Source of the DNA: Campylobacter concisus
GTDB taxonomy: Bacteria > Campylobacterota > Campylobacteria > Campylobacterales > Campylobacteraceae
DNA: 64,000 bases
NCBI RefSeq assembly: GCF_001298465.1
Contig: NZ_CP012541.1
Coordinates: 434,001 to 498,000, forward strand
Reading direction: 5' to 3'
Numbering within the stretch: position 1 is the stretch's first letter; every line of letters begins with the position of its first letter. The position numbers and the translations under genes were made by a program. The notes beneath the pieces are model-generated. The model made no database searches and had not been told where the DNA came from. It saw only the letters and a program-made list of their open reading frames with translations. Below, one piece after another: positions 18,749 through 29,912 of the stretch.

Positions 18749-19084
18749 ATGAAGAAAATTTTTTGCATTATGTTATTTTGCTTTGGTGCATATAGCTGCG
18801 AGCCAGCCGATCCGGTGTATATGTTTTTGGATTACAATGACATAGATCGTGACGGCATGCTAAATTTAGGTGAATGGACGGCTTGCAAGGTGCCACCAGG
18901 ACTAAAAATAGCACCAGATCTATGCACTAGTGAGGAATTTAAGAGGCTGGATCTTGATCGTAGTGGCAAAGTTAGCATTAATGAGCTAGGAAGTTTGATA
19001 TTTCAAAAGATTGACTGGCAAGAAGATCCATGCGCCTCTTGGCTGACTAGTAGTAAAAACGTAGATCAAAATAAAAGTCGTTGA
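18749..19084 (+). CDS. Secreted EF-hand calcium-binding protein
   Basis: A 111-residue exported protein with a hydrophobic signal sequence (about residues 1-16). The cysteine of AYSC at 17 could be a lipidation site, but the lipobox is poor. Two EF-hand loops match the calcium-binding pattern exactly: DIDRDGMLNLGE (about residues 31-42) and DLDRSGKVSINE (about 68-79). Four cysteines (C17, C47, C59, C94) could form disulfides in the periplasm. It lies between obgE and fmt, where C. jejuni has proB as I recall. The function is unknown; calcium binding is a firm prediction. Confidence 0.8.
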   Translation: MKKIFCIMLFCFGAYSCEPADPVYMFLDYNDIDRDGMLNLGEWTACKVPPGLKIAPDLCTSEEFKRLDLDRSGKVSINELGSLIFQKIDWQEDPCASWLTSSKNVDQNKSR

Positions 19085-19100
19085 AATTTAAAGGAAAGTG

Positions 19101-20006
19101 ATGAATGTAGTTTTTATGGGGACGCCTGATTATGCCGTTAGGATACTTAGGCACTTAAAAGAGGCTGGCTTTAATATAAAAGCGATCTTTACTCAGCCTG
19201 ATAAGCCAGTTGGCAGAAAGCAAATTTTAACCCCAAGTGAGGTCAAAATTTACGCTCAAAATGAGCTAGTAGGCGTGCCAGTCTTTACACCAAATACGCT
19301 AAAAGATGAGTCTGTGGTTGCCGAGCTAAAGGCATTTGAGCCCAAATTTATCGTGGTGGCAGCTTACGGCAAAATTTTGCCTAGGAGCGTGCTTGACGTG
19401 GCGACTTGTATAAATTTACATGCTTCGATCTTGCCAAAATATAGAGGTGCTAGCCCCATTCAAAGCGCGATCCTAGCAGGCGAAAAGCAAACTGGTGTCA
19501 CAGCTATGCTAATGGACACTGGCCTTGATACTGGCGATATGCTGGACTTCATCTATACGCCTTGCGAGAGCAAGATGTCAAGCGAGCTTTTTAACGAGCT
19601 TGGCGAGCTTGGCGGTGAGCTAATCGTAAAAGTGCTTAAAAATTTTGAAAATTTAAAACCACAAAAGCAAGATGACGCGCAGGCTACGCACTGCAAAAAG
19701 ATAAGCAAGAGTGACGGGCTTTTTAGCTTTGATGAAGATGTGGGGCAAATTTATAATAAATTTCGTGCGCTTACACCTTGGCCGGGGATTTATTTAGAGA
19801 GTGGGCTAAAAATTTTATCACTTGAGCCAAGCGAAAAAAGTGGCAAAAGTGGAGAAATTTTAAGCGTAGAAAAAGATCACGTTGTGGTTGCTTGCAAGGG
19901 TGGCGCGGTCAAAATTTACGAGTTTCAAGAGCCAAGCAAAAAGTCAACAAACGCAAAAGCATATATAAATGGTAAGCGTCTTAGTGTTGGTGACAAGATA
20001 GAGTAA
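19101..20006 (+). CDS. fmt: Methionyl-tRNA formyltransferase
   Basis: A 301-residue enzyme that formylates initiator Met-tRNA using 10-formyl-tetrahydrofolate. The catalytic region reads INLHASILPKYRGASPIQ, with GVTAMLMDTGLDTGDM after it. The C-terminal OB-type domain starts near residue 205 (ALTPWPG). A GTG at 19098 is in frame, but the ATG at 19101 is better spaced from AAGGA (19091-19095). The fhs gene at 51.9 kb makes the formyl donor. Confidence 0.96.
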   Translation: MNVVFMGTPDYAVRILRHLKEAGFNIKAIFTQPDKPVGRKQILTPSEVKIYAQNELVGVPVFTPNTLKDESVVAELKAFEPKFIVVAAYGKILPRSVLDVATCINLHASILPKYRGASPIQSAILAGEKQTGVTAMLMDTGLDTGDMLDFIYTPCESKMSSELFNELGELGGELIVKVLKNFENLKPQKQDDAQATHCKKISKSDGLFSFDEDVGQIYNKFRALTPWPGIYLESGLKILSLEPSEKSGKSGEILSVEKDHVVVACKGGAVKIYEFQEPSKKSTNAKAYINGKRLSVGDKIE

Positions 20007-20030
20007 TAATCAAATTTAATAGGAGAAAAT

Positions 20031-20819
20031 ATGAAAAATGCGCTAAGTATAGCAGGGGTTGATCCAAGCGGTGGAGCTGGGGTTTTAGCTGATATAAAGG
20101 TCTTTATAGCACATGGTGTGTATGCGATGGGGGCGATCACTGCGGTCACTGCTCAAAATACAAAGGGCATCTTTGGCATGCAGCTAGTTGAGACCAAGCT
20201 TATCGAGGATCAGATAAGAGCGATATTTGATGATATAAGAGTTGATGTGATAAAAATCGGCGTTGTCCCAAGCGTGGATATCATAAAATGCGTCGCAAAA
20301 ACGCTAAGAGAGATCAAAAATTTACCACCAGTTGTGCTTGACCCAGTTATGAGCTGTAAAAATGGCGATATCTGGCTAGAAGGCGCTGCAAAAGACGCAA
20401 TCGTGGAGGAGCTTTTCCCACTTGCTAGCGTGATCACACCAAATATCTTTGAGGCTCGTGAAATTTTAAAACGTGAGCTAAAAGGTGAGAGCAAGCTCAA
20501 AGAGGCTTGTAAGGATCTTTTAAAATTTGGCACAAAGAGCGTTTATTTAAAGTGTGGCGAGCTTGATGGCAAGTCACTTGATATATTTTATGACGGCAGC
20601 GAATATGAAATTTTTAGCGACGAGCGCATAAAAACGACCGCTACTCACGGCTCAGGCTGCTCGCTATCAAGTGCGATCGCATCAAATTTAGCAAATGGTC
20701 TTAGTCTAAAAGATAGTGTGAAAAACGCACATGACTATATCTTTAACGCTATCAAAAACGCAGTCATTATCGGCGGTGGACAAAATCCGGTAAATCACTT
20801 CTATAAATTTAAGGTGTGA
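20031..20819 (+). CDS. thiD: Hydroxymethylpyrimidine (phosphate) kinase
   Basis: A 262-residue ribokinase-family enzyme that phosphorylates HMP and HMP-phosphate in thiamine synthesis. Visible are the N-terminal IAGVDPSGGAGVLADIK, the substrate loop VLDPVMSCKNGD, ITPNIFEA, and the catalytic THGSGCSLSSAIAS with its cysteine. It has a good AGGAG site. It sits between fmt and birA, with its stop one base from the birA TTG. No other thiamine gene is nearby. Confidence 0.94.
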   Translation: MKNALSIAGVDPSGGAGVLADIKVFIAHGVYAMGAITAVTAQNTKGIFGMQLVETKLIEDQIRAIFDDIRVDVIKIGVVPSVDIIKCVAKTLREIKNLPPVVLDPVMSCKNGDIWLEGAAKDAIVEELFPLASVITPNIFEAREILKRELKGESKLKEACKDLLKFGTKSVYLKCGELDGKSLDIFYDGSEYEIFSDERIKTTATHGSGCSLSSAIASNLANGLSLKDSVKNAHDYIFNAIKNAVIIGGGQNPVNHFYKFKV

Positions 20820-20820
20820 T

Positions 20821-21456
20821 TTGAAGGTTGAGTTTTTCCAAAGTCTGCCTTCAACGCAGGAATTTTTGGTAGACGCCCTAAAAAACGGCGAGATAAAAGC
20901 TCCATATATGGTCGTGGCGTATAATCAAACAAAAGGTGTCGGCAGCCGCGGCAACAGCTGGGAGGGGCTTGGCGGAAATTTGTTTATGTCGTTTTGCATA
21001 AGCGAAGATGAGTTACCAAGCGACATACCTCCGCCCTCGATCTCAATATATTTTTCTATGCTGATGCGTGAAGTCTTGAGCGAACTTGGCTCAAAGTGCT
21101 GGTTAAAATGGCCAAATGACTTTTACGTGGACGAGCGCAAAATAGGCGGTACTTTGACAAATAAAGTGGATGAAATTTACATTTGCGGCATAGGGATAAA
21201 TTTAGCTAGTGCGCCCAAAAATGCGGGCATTTTAGACATAAAAGCTAGTGTAGATGAGTTAGTTTGGGGCTTTGTTAGCATGCTTGATAAAAAGATTTTA
21301 TGGAAGCCAATTTTTAGCAAATTTAGGATAGACTTTTGCAAGTCAAAAAGTTTTATTACGCATATTGCAAATAGAGCTGTTTCGCTTCAGGATGCTGAAA
21401 TTTGCGATGATGGAGCGATATTATTAAATGGGGAAAAGGTATATTCTTTAAGATGA
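20821..21456 (+). CDS. birA: Biotin--protein ligase, catalytic-only type
   Basis: A 211-residue ligase that attaches biotin to acetyl-CoA carboxylase (and presumably to the PycA/PycB system). The biotinyl-AMP site reads KGVGSRGNSWEGLGGNLF, and KWPNDFYVDERKIGGTL carries the catalytic lysine. There is no N-terminal helix-turn-helix, so it is not a repressor. The start is TTG, one base after the thiD stop. The end overlaps parA by four bases (ATGA). Confidence 0.93.
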   Translation: MKVEFFQSLPSTQEFLVDALKNGEIKAPYMVVAYNQTKGVGSRGNSWEGLGGNLFMSFCISEDELPSDIPPPSISIYFSMLMREVLSELGSKCWLKWPNDFYVDERKIGGTLTNKVDEIYICGIGINLASAPKNAGILDIKASVDELVWGFVSMLDKKILWKPIFSKFRIDFCKSKSFITHIANRAVSLQDAEICDDGAILLNGEKVYSLR

Positions 21457-22235
21457 GCGAGATAATAACAATAGCTAACCAAAAAGGCGGCGTTGGCAAG
21501 ACCACAACGGCCGTAAATTTAGCCGCATCACTGGCGGTTGCTGAGAAAAAAGTATTATTAATAGACATCGATCCACAGGCAAATGCGACAACCGGACTTG
21601 GTTTTAGCAGAAGTGACTATGAGTTTAACATCTATCACGTCTTAACAGATAGAAAAAAGCTCTCGCAAATCGTGTTAAAAACTGAGATCCCAACACTTTT
21701 TTTAGCTCCGTCAAATATAGGGCTTGTCGGTATTGAACAAGAATTTAACGATCAAAATAAGGACTATAAACTAATCCTTAAAAATAAAATTTCAGAAGTT
21801 GTAAACGACTATGATTTTATCATCATCGATAGTCCTCCAGCACTTGGCAGCATCACGATAAATGCTCTTAGTGCAAGTGATAGTGTTATCATCCCTATTC
21901 AATGTGAATTTTACGCACTTGAGGGACTAGCGCAGATCCTAAATACAGTCAAGATTATTAAGAAGACAATAAATCCAAAGCTAAATATAAAGGGCTTTTT
22001 ACCGACTATGTTTAGTTCGCAAAATAATCTCTCAAAAGAGACCATTGCAAATTTAAAGCAGCATTTTGAAAATAAGCTCTTTAAGAGTAAGGACAGCAAA
22101 GAGGAATTTGTGGTCGTTCCAAGAAATGTTAAACTTGCTGAAAGTCCAAGTTTTGGTAAGCCAGTGATACTTTATGATATAAAATCACCAGGCTCAATTG
22201 CGTATCAAAATTTGGCATATTGTATTTTAAACTAA
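21453..22235 (+). CDS. parA: ParA/Soj chromosome partitioning ATPase
   Basis: A 260-residue MinD/ParA-type ATPase for origin segregation. The deviant Walker A is NQKGGVGKTTTAVNLAASL (residues 8-26) with the signature lysine, Walker B is FIIIDSPPALG, and the end has GKPVILYDIKSPGS. There is no N-terminal DNA-binding extension, as in chromosomal Soj. It is paired with parB 15 bases downstream. Confidence 0.96.
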   Translation: MSEIITIANQKGGVGKTTTAVNLAASLAVAEKKVLLIDIDPQANATTGLGFSRSDYEFNIYHVLTDRKKLSQIVLKTEIPTLFLAPSNIGLVGIEQEFNDQNKDYKLILKNKISEVVNDYDFIIIDSPPALGSITINALSASDSVIIPIQCEFYALEGLAQILNTVKIIKKTINPKLNIKGFLPTMFSSQNNLSKETIANLKQHFENKLFKSKDSKEEFVVVPRNVKLAESPSFGKPVILYDIKSPGSIAYQNLAYCILN

Positions 22236-22250
22236 AAAATAAGGAAAAAA

Positions 22251-23111
22251 ATGGCTAAAAAAGGTGGATTAGGGCGAGGACTTAGTGCGATACTTGAAGA
22301 TGTAGAGCAAGCCTACAGTAAAGAGATCGCAAATTTAAACGACTCTGAGATAGTCGAAGAGATAAATATAGATGAAATTTTGCCAAACCCATACCAGCCA
22401 AGAACACATTTTGACGAAGAGGCTTTAAGAGAGCTAAGTGCTAGCATCAAAAGGCACGGATTGATCCAGCCAATAATCGTCATCAAAAAAGATGATGGCT
22501 ATATGTTAATAGCTGGTGAGCGCAGATACCGCGCTACAAAGATGCTTGGAGCAAGCAAGATAAAGGCAATCATCGCTGATATCAAGTCTCAAAATTTGAG
22601 AGAGCTTGCGCTTATCGAAAATATTCAGCGTGAAAATTTAAATCCAATCGAACTTGCAAAGTCGTATAAAGAGCTCATAAATGAGTATAAGATCACACAA
22701 GACGGCTTGGCAAATATCATTCATAAAAGTAGAACACAAATAACAAATACGATGAGGCTTTTACTTCTTAGTGACTATACGCAAAAACTTTTACAAGAAG
22801 ACAAGCTCACACAAGGCCACGCTAAAGTTATAGTTGGGCTTAGCGCCGAAGAAGAAAAGATGGTTGTTGATACGATCATCGGTCAAAAGTTAAGCGTTAG
22901 AGACACAGAAATTTTAGTAAAAAAGATAAAAAATAAGGAAGAGATAAAAGATAAAAAGCTAAAAATTTCTGAGGAAATGAGTAAAAAACTATCAAATTTA
23001 CAAGAAATTTTTAAAAATTTAAAGATAAAAGCAAAAGTAAAATCTAGCAATCTAGTTTTAGAATTTAATAATATTTCACAGATAGAAGAATTTATTTCTA
23101 GGCTAAAATAG
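22251..23111 (+). CDS. parB: ParB/Spo0J chromosome partitioning protein
   Basis: A 286-residue CTP-dependent DNA clamp that loads at parS. It begins KKGGLGRGLSAIL, which contacts ParA. The CTP-binding domain contains NPYQPRTHFDEEAL, GERRYRA and ENIQRENLNPIELA. A helix-turn-helix follows near residues 160-185 (GLANIIHKSRTQITN), then a dimerisation tail. I did not find a parS site in the window by eye. Confidence 0.96.
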   Translation: MAKKGGLGRGLSAILEDVEQAYSKEIANLNDSEIVEEINIDEILPNPYQPRTHFDEEALRELSASIKRHGLIQPIIVIKKDDGYMLIAGERRYRATKMLGASKIKAIIADIKSQNLRELALIENIQRENLNPIELAKSYKELINEYKITQDGLANIIHKSRTQITNTMRLLLLSDYTQKLLQEDKLTQGHAKVIVGLSAEEEKMVVDTIIGQKLSVRDTEILVKKIKNKEEIKDKKLKISEEMSKKLSNLQEIFKNLKIKAKVKSSNLVLEFNNISQIEEFISRLK

Positions 23112-23206
23112 AATTACAAATTTATTTTTATTTTTAGTAATTTATTGTAAAATCAGACTTTAATTTGAATATTAAATAAAACTTAATGATAAAATAAGGA
23201 GAGTGG

Positions 23207-23629
23207 ATGTTAGAAATAGATGTGCCATTGATGCTTTTGACGGCTGTCGTTTTCTTGGTATTGATCGCTATTTTGAATTCCTTGCTTTATAAGCCAATGC
23301 TCAAATTCATAGATGACAGAAATGCCTCTATAAAAAATGATGAAGAGAGTACTAGTAAAAATGCAAGTGATCTAAGTGTTCATGAAAAAGAGATTGAAGA
23401 GATTATATTAAACGCAAGGACTGAGGCCAATAAAATAAGGCAAGAAGCCTTAAATTTGGCAAAAGAAGAGTCTTTAAAAGAAGTAAATGCCGTAAAGAGT
23501 AGTTTAGAGGCTAATTATAATGAATTTTTAAATGCTCTAAGCTCTCAGAAAGATAACTTAAAGGCAGATCTATCAGCTAAACTACCTGAACTTAGAGCGG
23601 CTTTAAATGCCAAGCTCTCTAAAATTTAA
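23207..23629 (+). CDS. atpF': ATP synthase subunit b'
   Basis: A 140-residue peripheral stalk subunit of F1Fo ATP synthase, and the first of two b-type subunits, as is usual in Epsilonproteobacteria. It has one N-terminal membrane helix (about residues 7-27) and a long charged helix for dimerisation. GGAGAG is the ribosome binding site. It starts the operon atpF'-F-H-A-G-D-C. Confidence 0.92.
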   Translation: MLEIDVPLMLLTAVVFLVLIAILNSLLYKPMLKFIDDRNASIKNDEESTSKNASDLSVHEKEIEEIILNARTEANKIRQEALNLAKEESLKEVNAVKSSLEANYNEFLNALSSQKDNLKADLSAKLPELRAALNAKLSKI

Positions 23630-23638
23630 AGGAATTTC

Positions 23639-24151
23639 ATGAAGATAAAAATTTTATTTTTTCTAGCACTTCCATTTCTAGCTTATGCTAGTGGGCATGG
23701 CGGAACAAATTACGATATAGTAGAGAGAACGCTAAACTTCTTACTTTTCTTTGCTATTTTGGTATATTTTGCAGCTAAGCCACTAAAAGCTCTTTATCAA
23801 AGCAGAATTGACAGGATCTCAAACAAGCTTGAAAGTATCCAAGAAAAACTCCGTGATTCTAAGGCCAAAAAAGATGACGCTCTAAAACGTGTAGAAGAGG
23901 CTAAGCAAAATGCAAACTCTTTAATCGAAACTGCTAAAAAAGAGGCTTTAAATTTAGCTGCTAAGGTTAAAAGTGATGTTCAAAATGATATAATAAATCT
24001 TCAAAAGAGCTACAAAGAGCAAAAAGAATTTGAAGAGCGCAAGATGACAAAAGGCGTTGTAAATGAAATTTTGAGCGACATTTTCTCAAGCGATAGCCTA
24101 AAAGTCGATCAAAAAGAACTTGTAAATATCATACTTAAAAAGGTTAGCTAA
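23639..24151 (+). CDS. atpF: ATP synthase subunit b
   Basis: A 170-residue second stalk subunit. It has a cleavable-looking signal sequence (ends LAYAS, about residue 18), then a membrane helix at about 29-47, then a long coiled-coil helix. The signal sequence is typical of epsilonproteobacterial AtpF. It overlaps atpH by one base (TAATG). Confidence 0.93.
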   Translation: MKIKILFFLALPFLAYASGHGGTNYDIVERTLNFLLFFAILVYFAAKPLKALYQSRIDRISNKLESIQEKLRDSKAKKDDALKRVEEAKQNANSLIETAKKEALNLAAKVKSDVQNDIINLQKSYKEQKEFEERKMTKGVVNEILSDIFSSDSLKVDQKELVNIILKKVS

Positions 24152-24681
24152 TGAATGAAGTAGTAGCCAAAAAATATGTTAAAGCGATCCTGAGCGATGC
24201 AAAGCCGGGTGAGCTAAATGCCTTTATCGAAAATTTAGTTGAGCTAGCTGCCGCTTTTGGAAGCGAAAAATTTAAAAGCATCATAAGCTTGCCAACTTTA
24301 AAAGCTGCAAAAAAAGTAGAATTTATACTTTCTTTAGTAAAAAATTTAGACGCCAAATTTGCAAATTTTATAAAGCTTCTTGGTGCAAACAAAAGACTAG
24401 AGCTTATCCCAGCGATCTTAAACGAGATGAAGATAGAGCAATCTTTGCTTGAAAATACATATCGTGGTGAGGTCATTGGAAATTTTGAACTAAGCGCTGA
24501 GCAGCTAAAAGCTTTGGAAGAGAATTTCTCTAAAAAATTTGACTCTAAGATCAAACTTGATGGTTTAAAGAGCGATTATAATGGCGTAAAAGTTGAGTTG
24601 GATGATTTAGGTGTCGAGGTAAATTTCTCGATCGACAGACTAAAAAGTCAAATGAGTGAATATATATTAAAAGCAATTTAA
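24151..24681 (+). CDS. atpH: ATP synthase subunit delta
   Basis: A 176-residue OSCP/delta subunit that joins the stalk to the top of F1. It opens [14 protein letters not shown], and the C-terminal part is [19 protein letters not shown]-like, matching family ends. It is preceded directly by atpF and followed 14 bases later by atpA. Confidence 0.93.
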   Translation: MNEVVAKKYVKAILSDAKPGELNAFIENLVELAAAFGSEKFKSIISLPTLKAAKKVEFILSLVKNLDAKFANFIKLLGANKRLELIPAILNEMKIEQSLLENTYRGEVIGNFELSAEQLKALEENFSKKFDSKIKLDGLKSDYNGVKVELDDLGVEVNFSIDRLKSQMSEYILKAI

Positions 24682-24695
24682 AAAGGAGTGAAAGC

Positions 24696-26213
24696 GTGAG
24701 TGCAAAAATTAAAGCTGACGAAATTAGCACGATAATCAAAGAGCGTATTGAAAATTTTGATTTAAGTGTTGATGTAGAAGAGACCGGTAAAGTCATCTCA
24801 GTCGCTGATGGCGTTGCTAACGTTTATGGTTTGAAAAACGTTATGGCTGGTGAGATGGTTGAATTTGAAAGCGGCGAAAAGGGTATGGCTCTTAACCTTG
24901 AAGAGAGCAGTGTTGGTATAGTTATCCTTGGAAAAACTAGCGGCATCACAGAAGGAAGCTCTGTAAAAAGACTTAAAAAACTTCTACGCGTTCCAGTTGG
25001 CGACGCATTGATCGGCCGTGTTGTAAATTCACTCGGTGAGCCAATCGACGCAAAAGGACCAATCGAAGCTACTGAATCTCGCTTTGTTGAAGAAAAAGCA
25101 AAAGGTATCATGGCTAGAAAGAGCGTTCATGAGCCACTTCAAACAGGTATCAAAGCGATAGACGCACTTGTGCCAATCGGCAGAGGACAAAGAGAGCTAA
25201 TCATCGGCGACCGCCAAACTGGTAAAACAACAGTTGCGATAGATACTATCATCAACCAAAAAGGTCAAGATGTCATTTGTATCTATGTAGCTATCGGTCA
25301 AAAACAATCAACCGTTGCTCAAGTCGTTAAAAAACTTGAAGAGTACGGCGCTATGGACTATACGATAGTTGTAAATGCTGGTGCTAGTGATGCAGCTGCA
25401 CTTCAATATCTTGCTCCATATGCTGGCGTAACAATGGGTGAATACTTTAGAGATAACTCTCGCCACGCGTTAATCATCTATGATGACTTGTCAAAACACG
25501 CGGTCGCTTATCGTGAGATGTCTTTGATCCTAAGAAGACCACCAGGCCGTGAAGCTTACCCAGGCGACGTTTTCTACCTTCACTCAAGACTTCTAGAAAG
25601 AGCAAGCAAGCTAAATGACGCACTAGGTGCGGGATCTTTAACAGCTCTACCTATTATCGAGACTCAAGCGGGTGACGTTTCTGCTTATATTCCAACAAAC
25701 GTTATTTCTATTACAGATGGTCAAATTTTCCTTGAAAGTGACTTATTTAACTCAGGTATCCGCCCAGCGATCAACGTTGGTCTTTCTGTTTCTCGTGTCG
25801 GTGGTGCGGCTCAGATCAAAGCTATCAAACAAGTTTCTGGTACACTAAGACTAGACCTTGCTCAGTACCGCGAGCTACAAGCATTTGCTCAGTTTGCAAG
25901 TGACCTTGACGAGAGCTCTAGAAAGCAACTAGAGCGTGGTCAAAAGATGGTTGAAGTACTAAAACAACCTCCGTACTCTCCGCTCCCAGTTGAGAATCAA
26001 GTAGTTATAATATTTGCTGGTGCTAAGGGTTATTTGGATGACGTTGCAACTGCAAATGTAACAAAATTTGAAGCTGAGCTATATCCATATATCGAGGCAA
26101 AATACCCTGAAATTTTCGAGCAAATCAGAACTAAAAAGGTTCTTGATAAAGAAGTAGAAGAAATTTTACATAAAGCGTTGAAAGATTTTAAAGCGACTTT
26201 TGCCGCTAACTAG
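24696..26213 (+). CDS. atpA: ATP synthase subunit alpha
   Basis: A 505-residue F1 subunit with a non-catalytic nucleotide site. The P-loop GDRQTGKTT is near residue 171, [16 protein letters not shown] follows, and the arginine finger is in [11 protein letters not shown]-type sequence ([16 protein letters not shown]). AAGGAG precedes the ATG. Length and motifs are fully standard. Confidence 0.98.
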   Translation: MSAKIKADEISTIIKERIENFDLSVDVEETGKVISVADGVANVYGLKNVMAGEMVEFESGEKGMALNLEESSVGIVILGKTSGITEGSSVKRLKKLLRVPVGDALIGRVVNSLGEPIDAKGPIEATESRFVEEKAKGIMARKSVHEPLQTGIKAIDALVPIGRGQRELIIGDRQTGKTTVAIDTIINQKGQDVICIYVAIGQKQSTVAQVVKKLEEYGAMDYTIVVNAGASDAAALQYLAPYAGVTMGEYFRDNSRHALIIYDDLSKHAVAYREMSLILRRPPGREAYPGDVFYLHSRLLERASKLNDALGAGSLTALPIIETQAGDVSAYIPTNVISITDGQIFLESDLFNSGIRPAINVGLSVSRVGGAAQIKAIKQVSGTLRLDLAQYRELQAFAQFASDLDESSRKQLERGQKMVEVLKQPPYSPLPVENQVVIIFAGAKGYLDDVATANVTKFEAELYPYIEAKYPEIFEQIRTKKVLDKEVEEILHKALKDFKATFAAN

Positions 26214-26222
26214 GGCTAAGAT

Positions 26223-27110
26223 ATGTCAAATTTAAAAGATATAAAACGAAAGATCAAGAGCGTCCAGAATACTCAAAAGACGACGCGTGCAATGAAGCTT
26301 GTCTCAACAGCAAAGCTTCGCAAAGCTGAAGAGGCTGCACGCTACTCTAGAGTTTACGCACTTAAGATCAATGAGGTTTTATCAGAGATAGCTTATAAGA
26401 TCAATCAATACGCTTCAGTTATGACTGAGAGTAAATTCTTTAATACAACGAAAAGTGTAGAGAAGGTTGATATTATATTTGTGACGGCTGATAAAGGACT
26501 TTGCGGTGGCTTTAACGTCCAGACTATAAAGACGGTTAGGCGTATGATCGATGAGCTAAAAGCCAAAAAGATCAAAGTTAGACTAAGAGCTGTTGGCAAA
26601 AAAGGCATAGAATTTTTCAATTTCCAAGGCGTTGAACTACTCGAGACTTATGTCGGAGCTAGCTCTTCTCCTACATATGAAAAAGCTCAAAAGATCATAA
26701 AAGACGCTATTGATGATTTTACAAACGGCATAACTGATAAAGTCGTGCTAATACACAATGGCTATAAAAATATGATTTCTCAAGAGATTAGAGTAAATGA
26801 TATTGTGCCTATTGAGCCGTCTAAGATAGTTGCGGTTGAGACAAATTCTTTGATGGAATTTGAGCCAGAAGACAACTATACTAAGATTATGGACGAGTTG
26901 CTTAATAAGTATTTTGAGTATAGTATGTATTATGCCTTAGTTGACTCTTTGGCGGCTGAGCACAGCGCTAGAATGCAAGCTATGGATAATGCAACAAACA
27001 ATGCTAAACAACGCGTAAAACAGTTAAATCTTGCTTACAATAAAGCAAGACAAGAGTCTATTACCACTGAGCTTATCGAGATTATCAGTGGTGTTGAATC
27101 AATGAAATAA
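26223..27110 (+). CDS. atpG: ATP synthase subunit gamma
   Basis: A 295-residue rotor shaft. N-terminal helix [28 protein letters not shown] (split in the family motif around KIT/KSVQNT), the central Rossmann-like part with [13 protein letters not shown], and the C-terminal helix [19 protein letters not shown] are all present. It lies between atpA and atpD. Confidence 0.97.
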   Translation: MSNLKDIKRKIKSVQNTQKTTRAMKLVSTAKLRKAEEAARYSRVYALKINEVLSEIAYKINQYASVMTESKFFNTTKSVEKVDIIFVTADKGLCGGFNVQTIKTVRRMIDELKAKKIKVRLRAVGKKGIEFFNFQGVELLETYVGASSSPTYEKAQKIIKDAIDDFTNGITDKVVLIHNGYKNMISQEIRVNDIVPIEPSKIVAVETNSLMEFEPEDNYTKIMDELLNKYFEYSMYYALVDSLAAEHSARMQAMDNATNNAKQRVKQLNLAYNKARQESITTELIEIISGVESMK

Positions 27111-27121
27111 AAGGAGTATGA

Positions 27122-28519
<1,398 letters not shown>

Positions 28520-28537
28520 ATTTTAAAAGGAAGCGTA

Positions 28538-28927
28538 ATGGATAAATTACATTTAGAGATCGTAACTCCTCAAGGTCAGATATTTAATGATGACGTGAGC
28601 AGTGTAGTGCTTCCAGGTAGCGAGGGTGAGTTTGGTGTTTTACCAAACCATGCCTCATTAATATCTCTTTTAAAAGCAGGTATTATAGATATAGAACATA
28701 AAAATAAAAAACATGATGTTGTTGCGATTAACTGGGGTTATGCAAAAATTGACGAAGGCAAGGTAGTAATACTTGCTGACGGTGCGGTTTACGTCTCTGG
28801 CGATAGTGAAAGTGAGCTTGCAAATTCATTGGAAGCTGCTAGAAATTTGATAGAGAGCATGAGTAGTGATACAAATGCTTTTGCAGCAACTATATCTAAA
28901 ATGGAAAATGTAGTGAGAGCAAGATAA
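28538..28927 (+). CDS. atpC: ATP synthase subunit epsilon
   Basis: A 129-residue rotor subunit. The N-terminal beta sandwich (LEIVTPQGQIF ... GEFGVLPNHASLISLLKAG) is complete. A C-terminal helical part follows that could act in inhibition. It is the last ATP synthase gene here; tolQ starts at the next base, so the Tol genes are probably co-transcribed with it. Confidence 0.95.
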   Translation: MDKLHLEIVTPQGQIFNDDVSSVVLPGSEGEFGVLPNHASLISLLKAGIIDIEHKNKKHDVVAINWGYAKIDEGKVVILADGAVYVSGDSESELANSLEAARNLIESMSSDTNAFAATISKMENVVRAR

Positions 28928-29512
28928 GTGGGCGGTATAGATTTATTTTTAAATTACATTCAAAGAAGTAGTTTTATTACAATTATTGTTTTAACTTGGC
29001 TGTCAATATATTTTATAGTTAGTTTCACAATTCTTTTTTCAAGAATGGCTGGTATTGGAGCTTGGCAAAAACGTGAGCAAAATGCACTTGAAGCACTGCT
29101 TATGGGTGCTAAAAATATTCCAAATGATTCGTCTTTGAGAAAATGTGCAAATGGAAGAATCTCAAGAGAAAAACTAAACGTATGTATAAGTATAGCCGAG
29201 AAAAATGCTACAAGTGGACTAACGTGGCTAAGTGTAATAGCATCTACTTCGCCTTTTATCGGTCTTTTTGGAACCGTTGTTTCTATTTTAGAGACATTTT
29301 CACAGCTTGGAAATGGTGGAGGTTCATCACTTGGTATTATCGCTCCAGCTATTTCAGAGGCACTTGTTGCAACTGGTTGCGGAATTTTTGTTGCCATCCC
29401 AGCATATACATTTAACTTACTCATAAAAAGAAAAGCTTATGAACTAATGAGTGTTATTGAGCGTCAGGCTGATGTAATGATAGCACTTAAAAAAGATGAT
29501 GAGATACTATAA
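28928..29512 (+). CDS. tolQ: TolQ, Tol-Pal motor subunit (ExbB/TolQ family)
   Basis: A 194-residue inner-membrane protein with three helices. Conserved segments are STSPFIGLFGTVVSILETF and EALVATGCGIFVAIPAYTFN. With TolR it drives TolA and so draws the outer membrane inward at division. The start is GTG, directly after the atpC stop. It is longer than the ExbB at 10.7 kb, and the tolR-tolA-tolB-pal context separates the two systems. Confidence 0.92.
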   Translation: MGGIDLFLNYIQRSSFITIIVLTWLSIYFIVSFTILFSRMAGIGAWQKREQNALEALLMGAKNIPNDSSLRKCANGRISREKLNVCISIAEKNATSGLTWLSVIASTSPFIGLFGTVVSILETFSQLGNGGGSSLGIIAPAISEALVATGCGIFVAIPAYTFNLLIKRKAYELMSVIERQADVMIALKKDDEIL

Positions 29513-29911
29513 ATGGCCGTTAAATTTACCGATGAGACACCAGAGCTAAATATAACTCCTCTTGTTGACATTATGCTTGTTTTACTAGCCATTTTAATGG
29601 TTACTATGCCAACCATAACATATCAAGAGGATATTACTCTTCCGGATGGTTCAAAGGCAAAAACTTCAACATCTAAGCAAAAAGACCTTATAGTATCTAT
29701 AAATTCGCAGGGACAAGTTAGAGTTGATCAAAGTACTATGAGCCTTGCTGAGTTTCCTGATAATATCGCATTAATGAGTACAAAATACGATAAAGCCTCG
29801 CCTATCTATATAAAAGCTGACAAAAATTTAAAATACGATGATGTTATGTTTGTATTAAAGACTTTGAAAGGTGCTGGTTTTAATAAAGTAGCTTTAGAGA
29901 CAAACGGTTAA
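29513..29911 (+). CDS. tolR: TolR, Tol-Pal motor subunit (ExbD/TolR family)
   Basis: A 132-residue protein with one membrane helix. [19 protein letters not shown] carries the essential aspartate. The periplasmic domain ends KADKNLKYDDVMFVLKTLKGAG, a typical ExbD/TolR end. It follows the tolQ stop directly and is one base from tolA. Confidence 0.92.
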   Translation: MAVKFTDETPELNITPLVDIMLVLLAILMVTMPTITYQEDITLPDGSKAKTSTSKQKDLIVSINSQGQVRVDQSTMSLAEFPDNIALMSTKYDKASPIYIKADKNLKYDDVMFVLKTLKGAGFNKVALETNG

Positions 29912-29912
29912 G

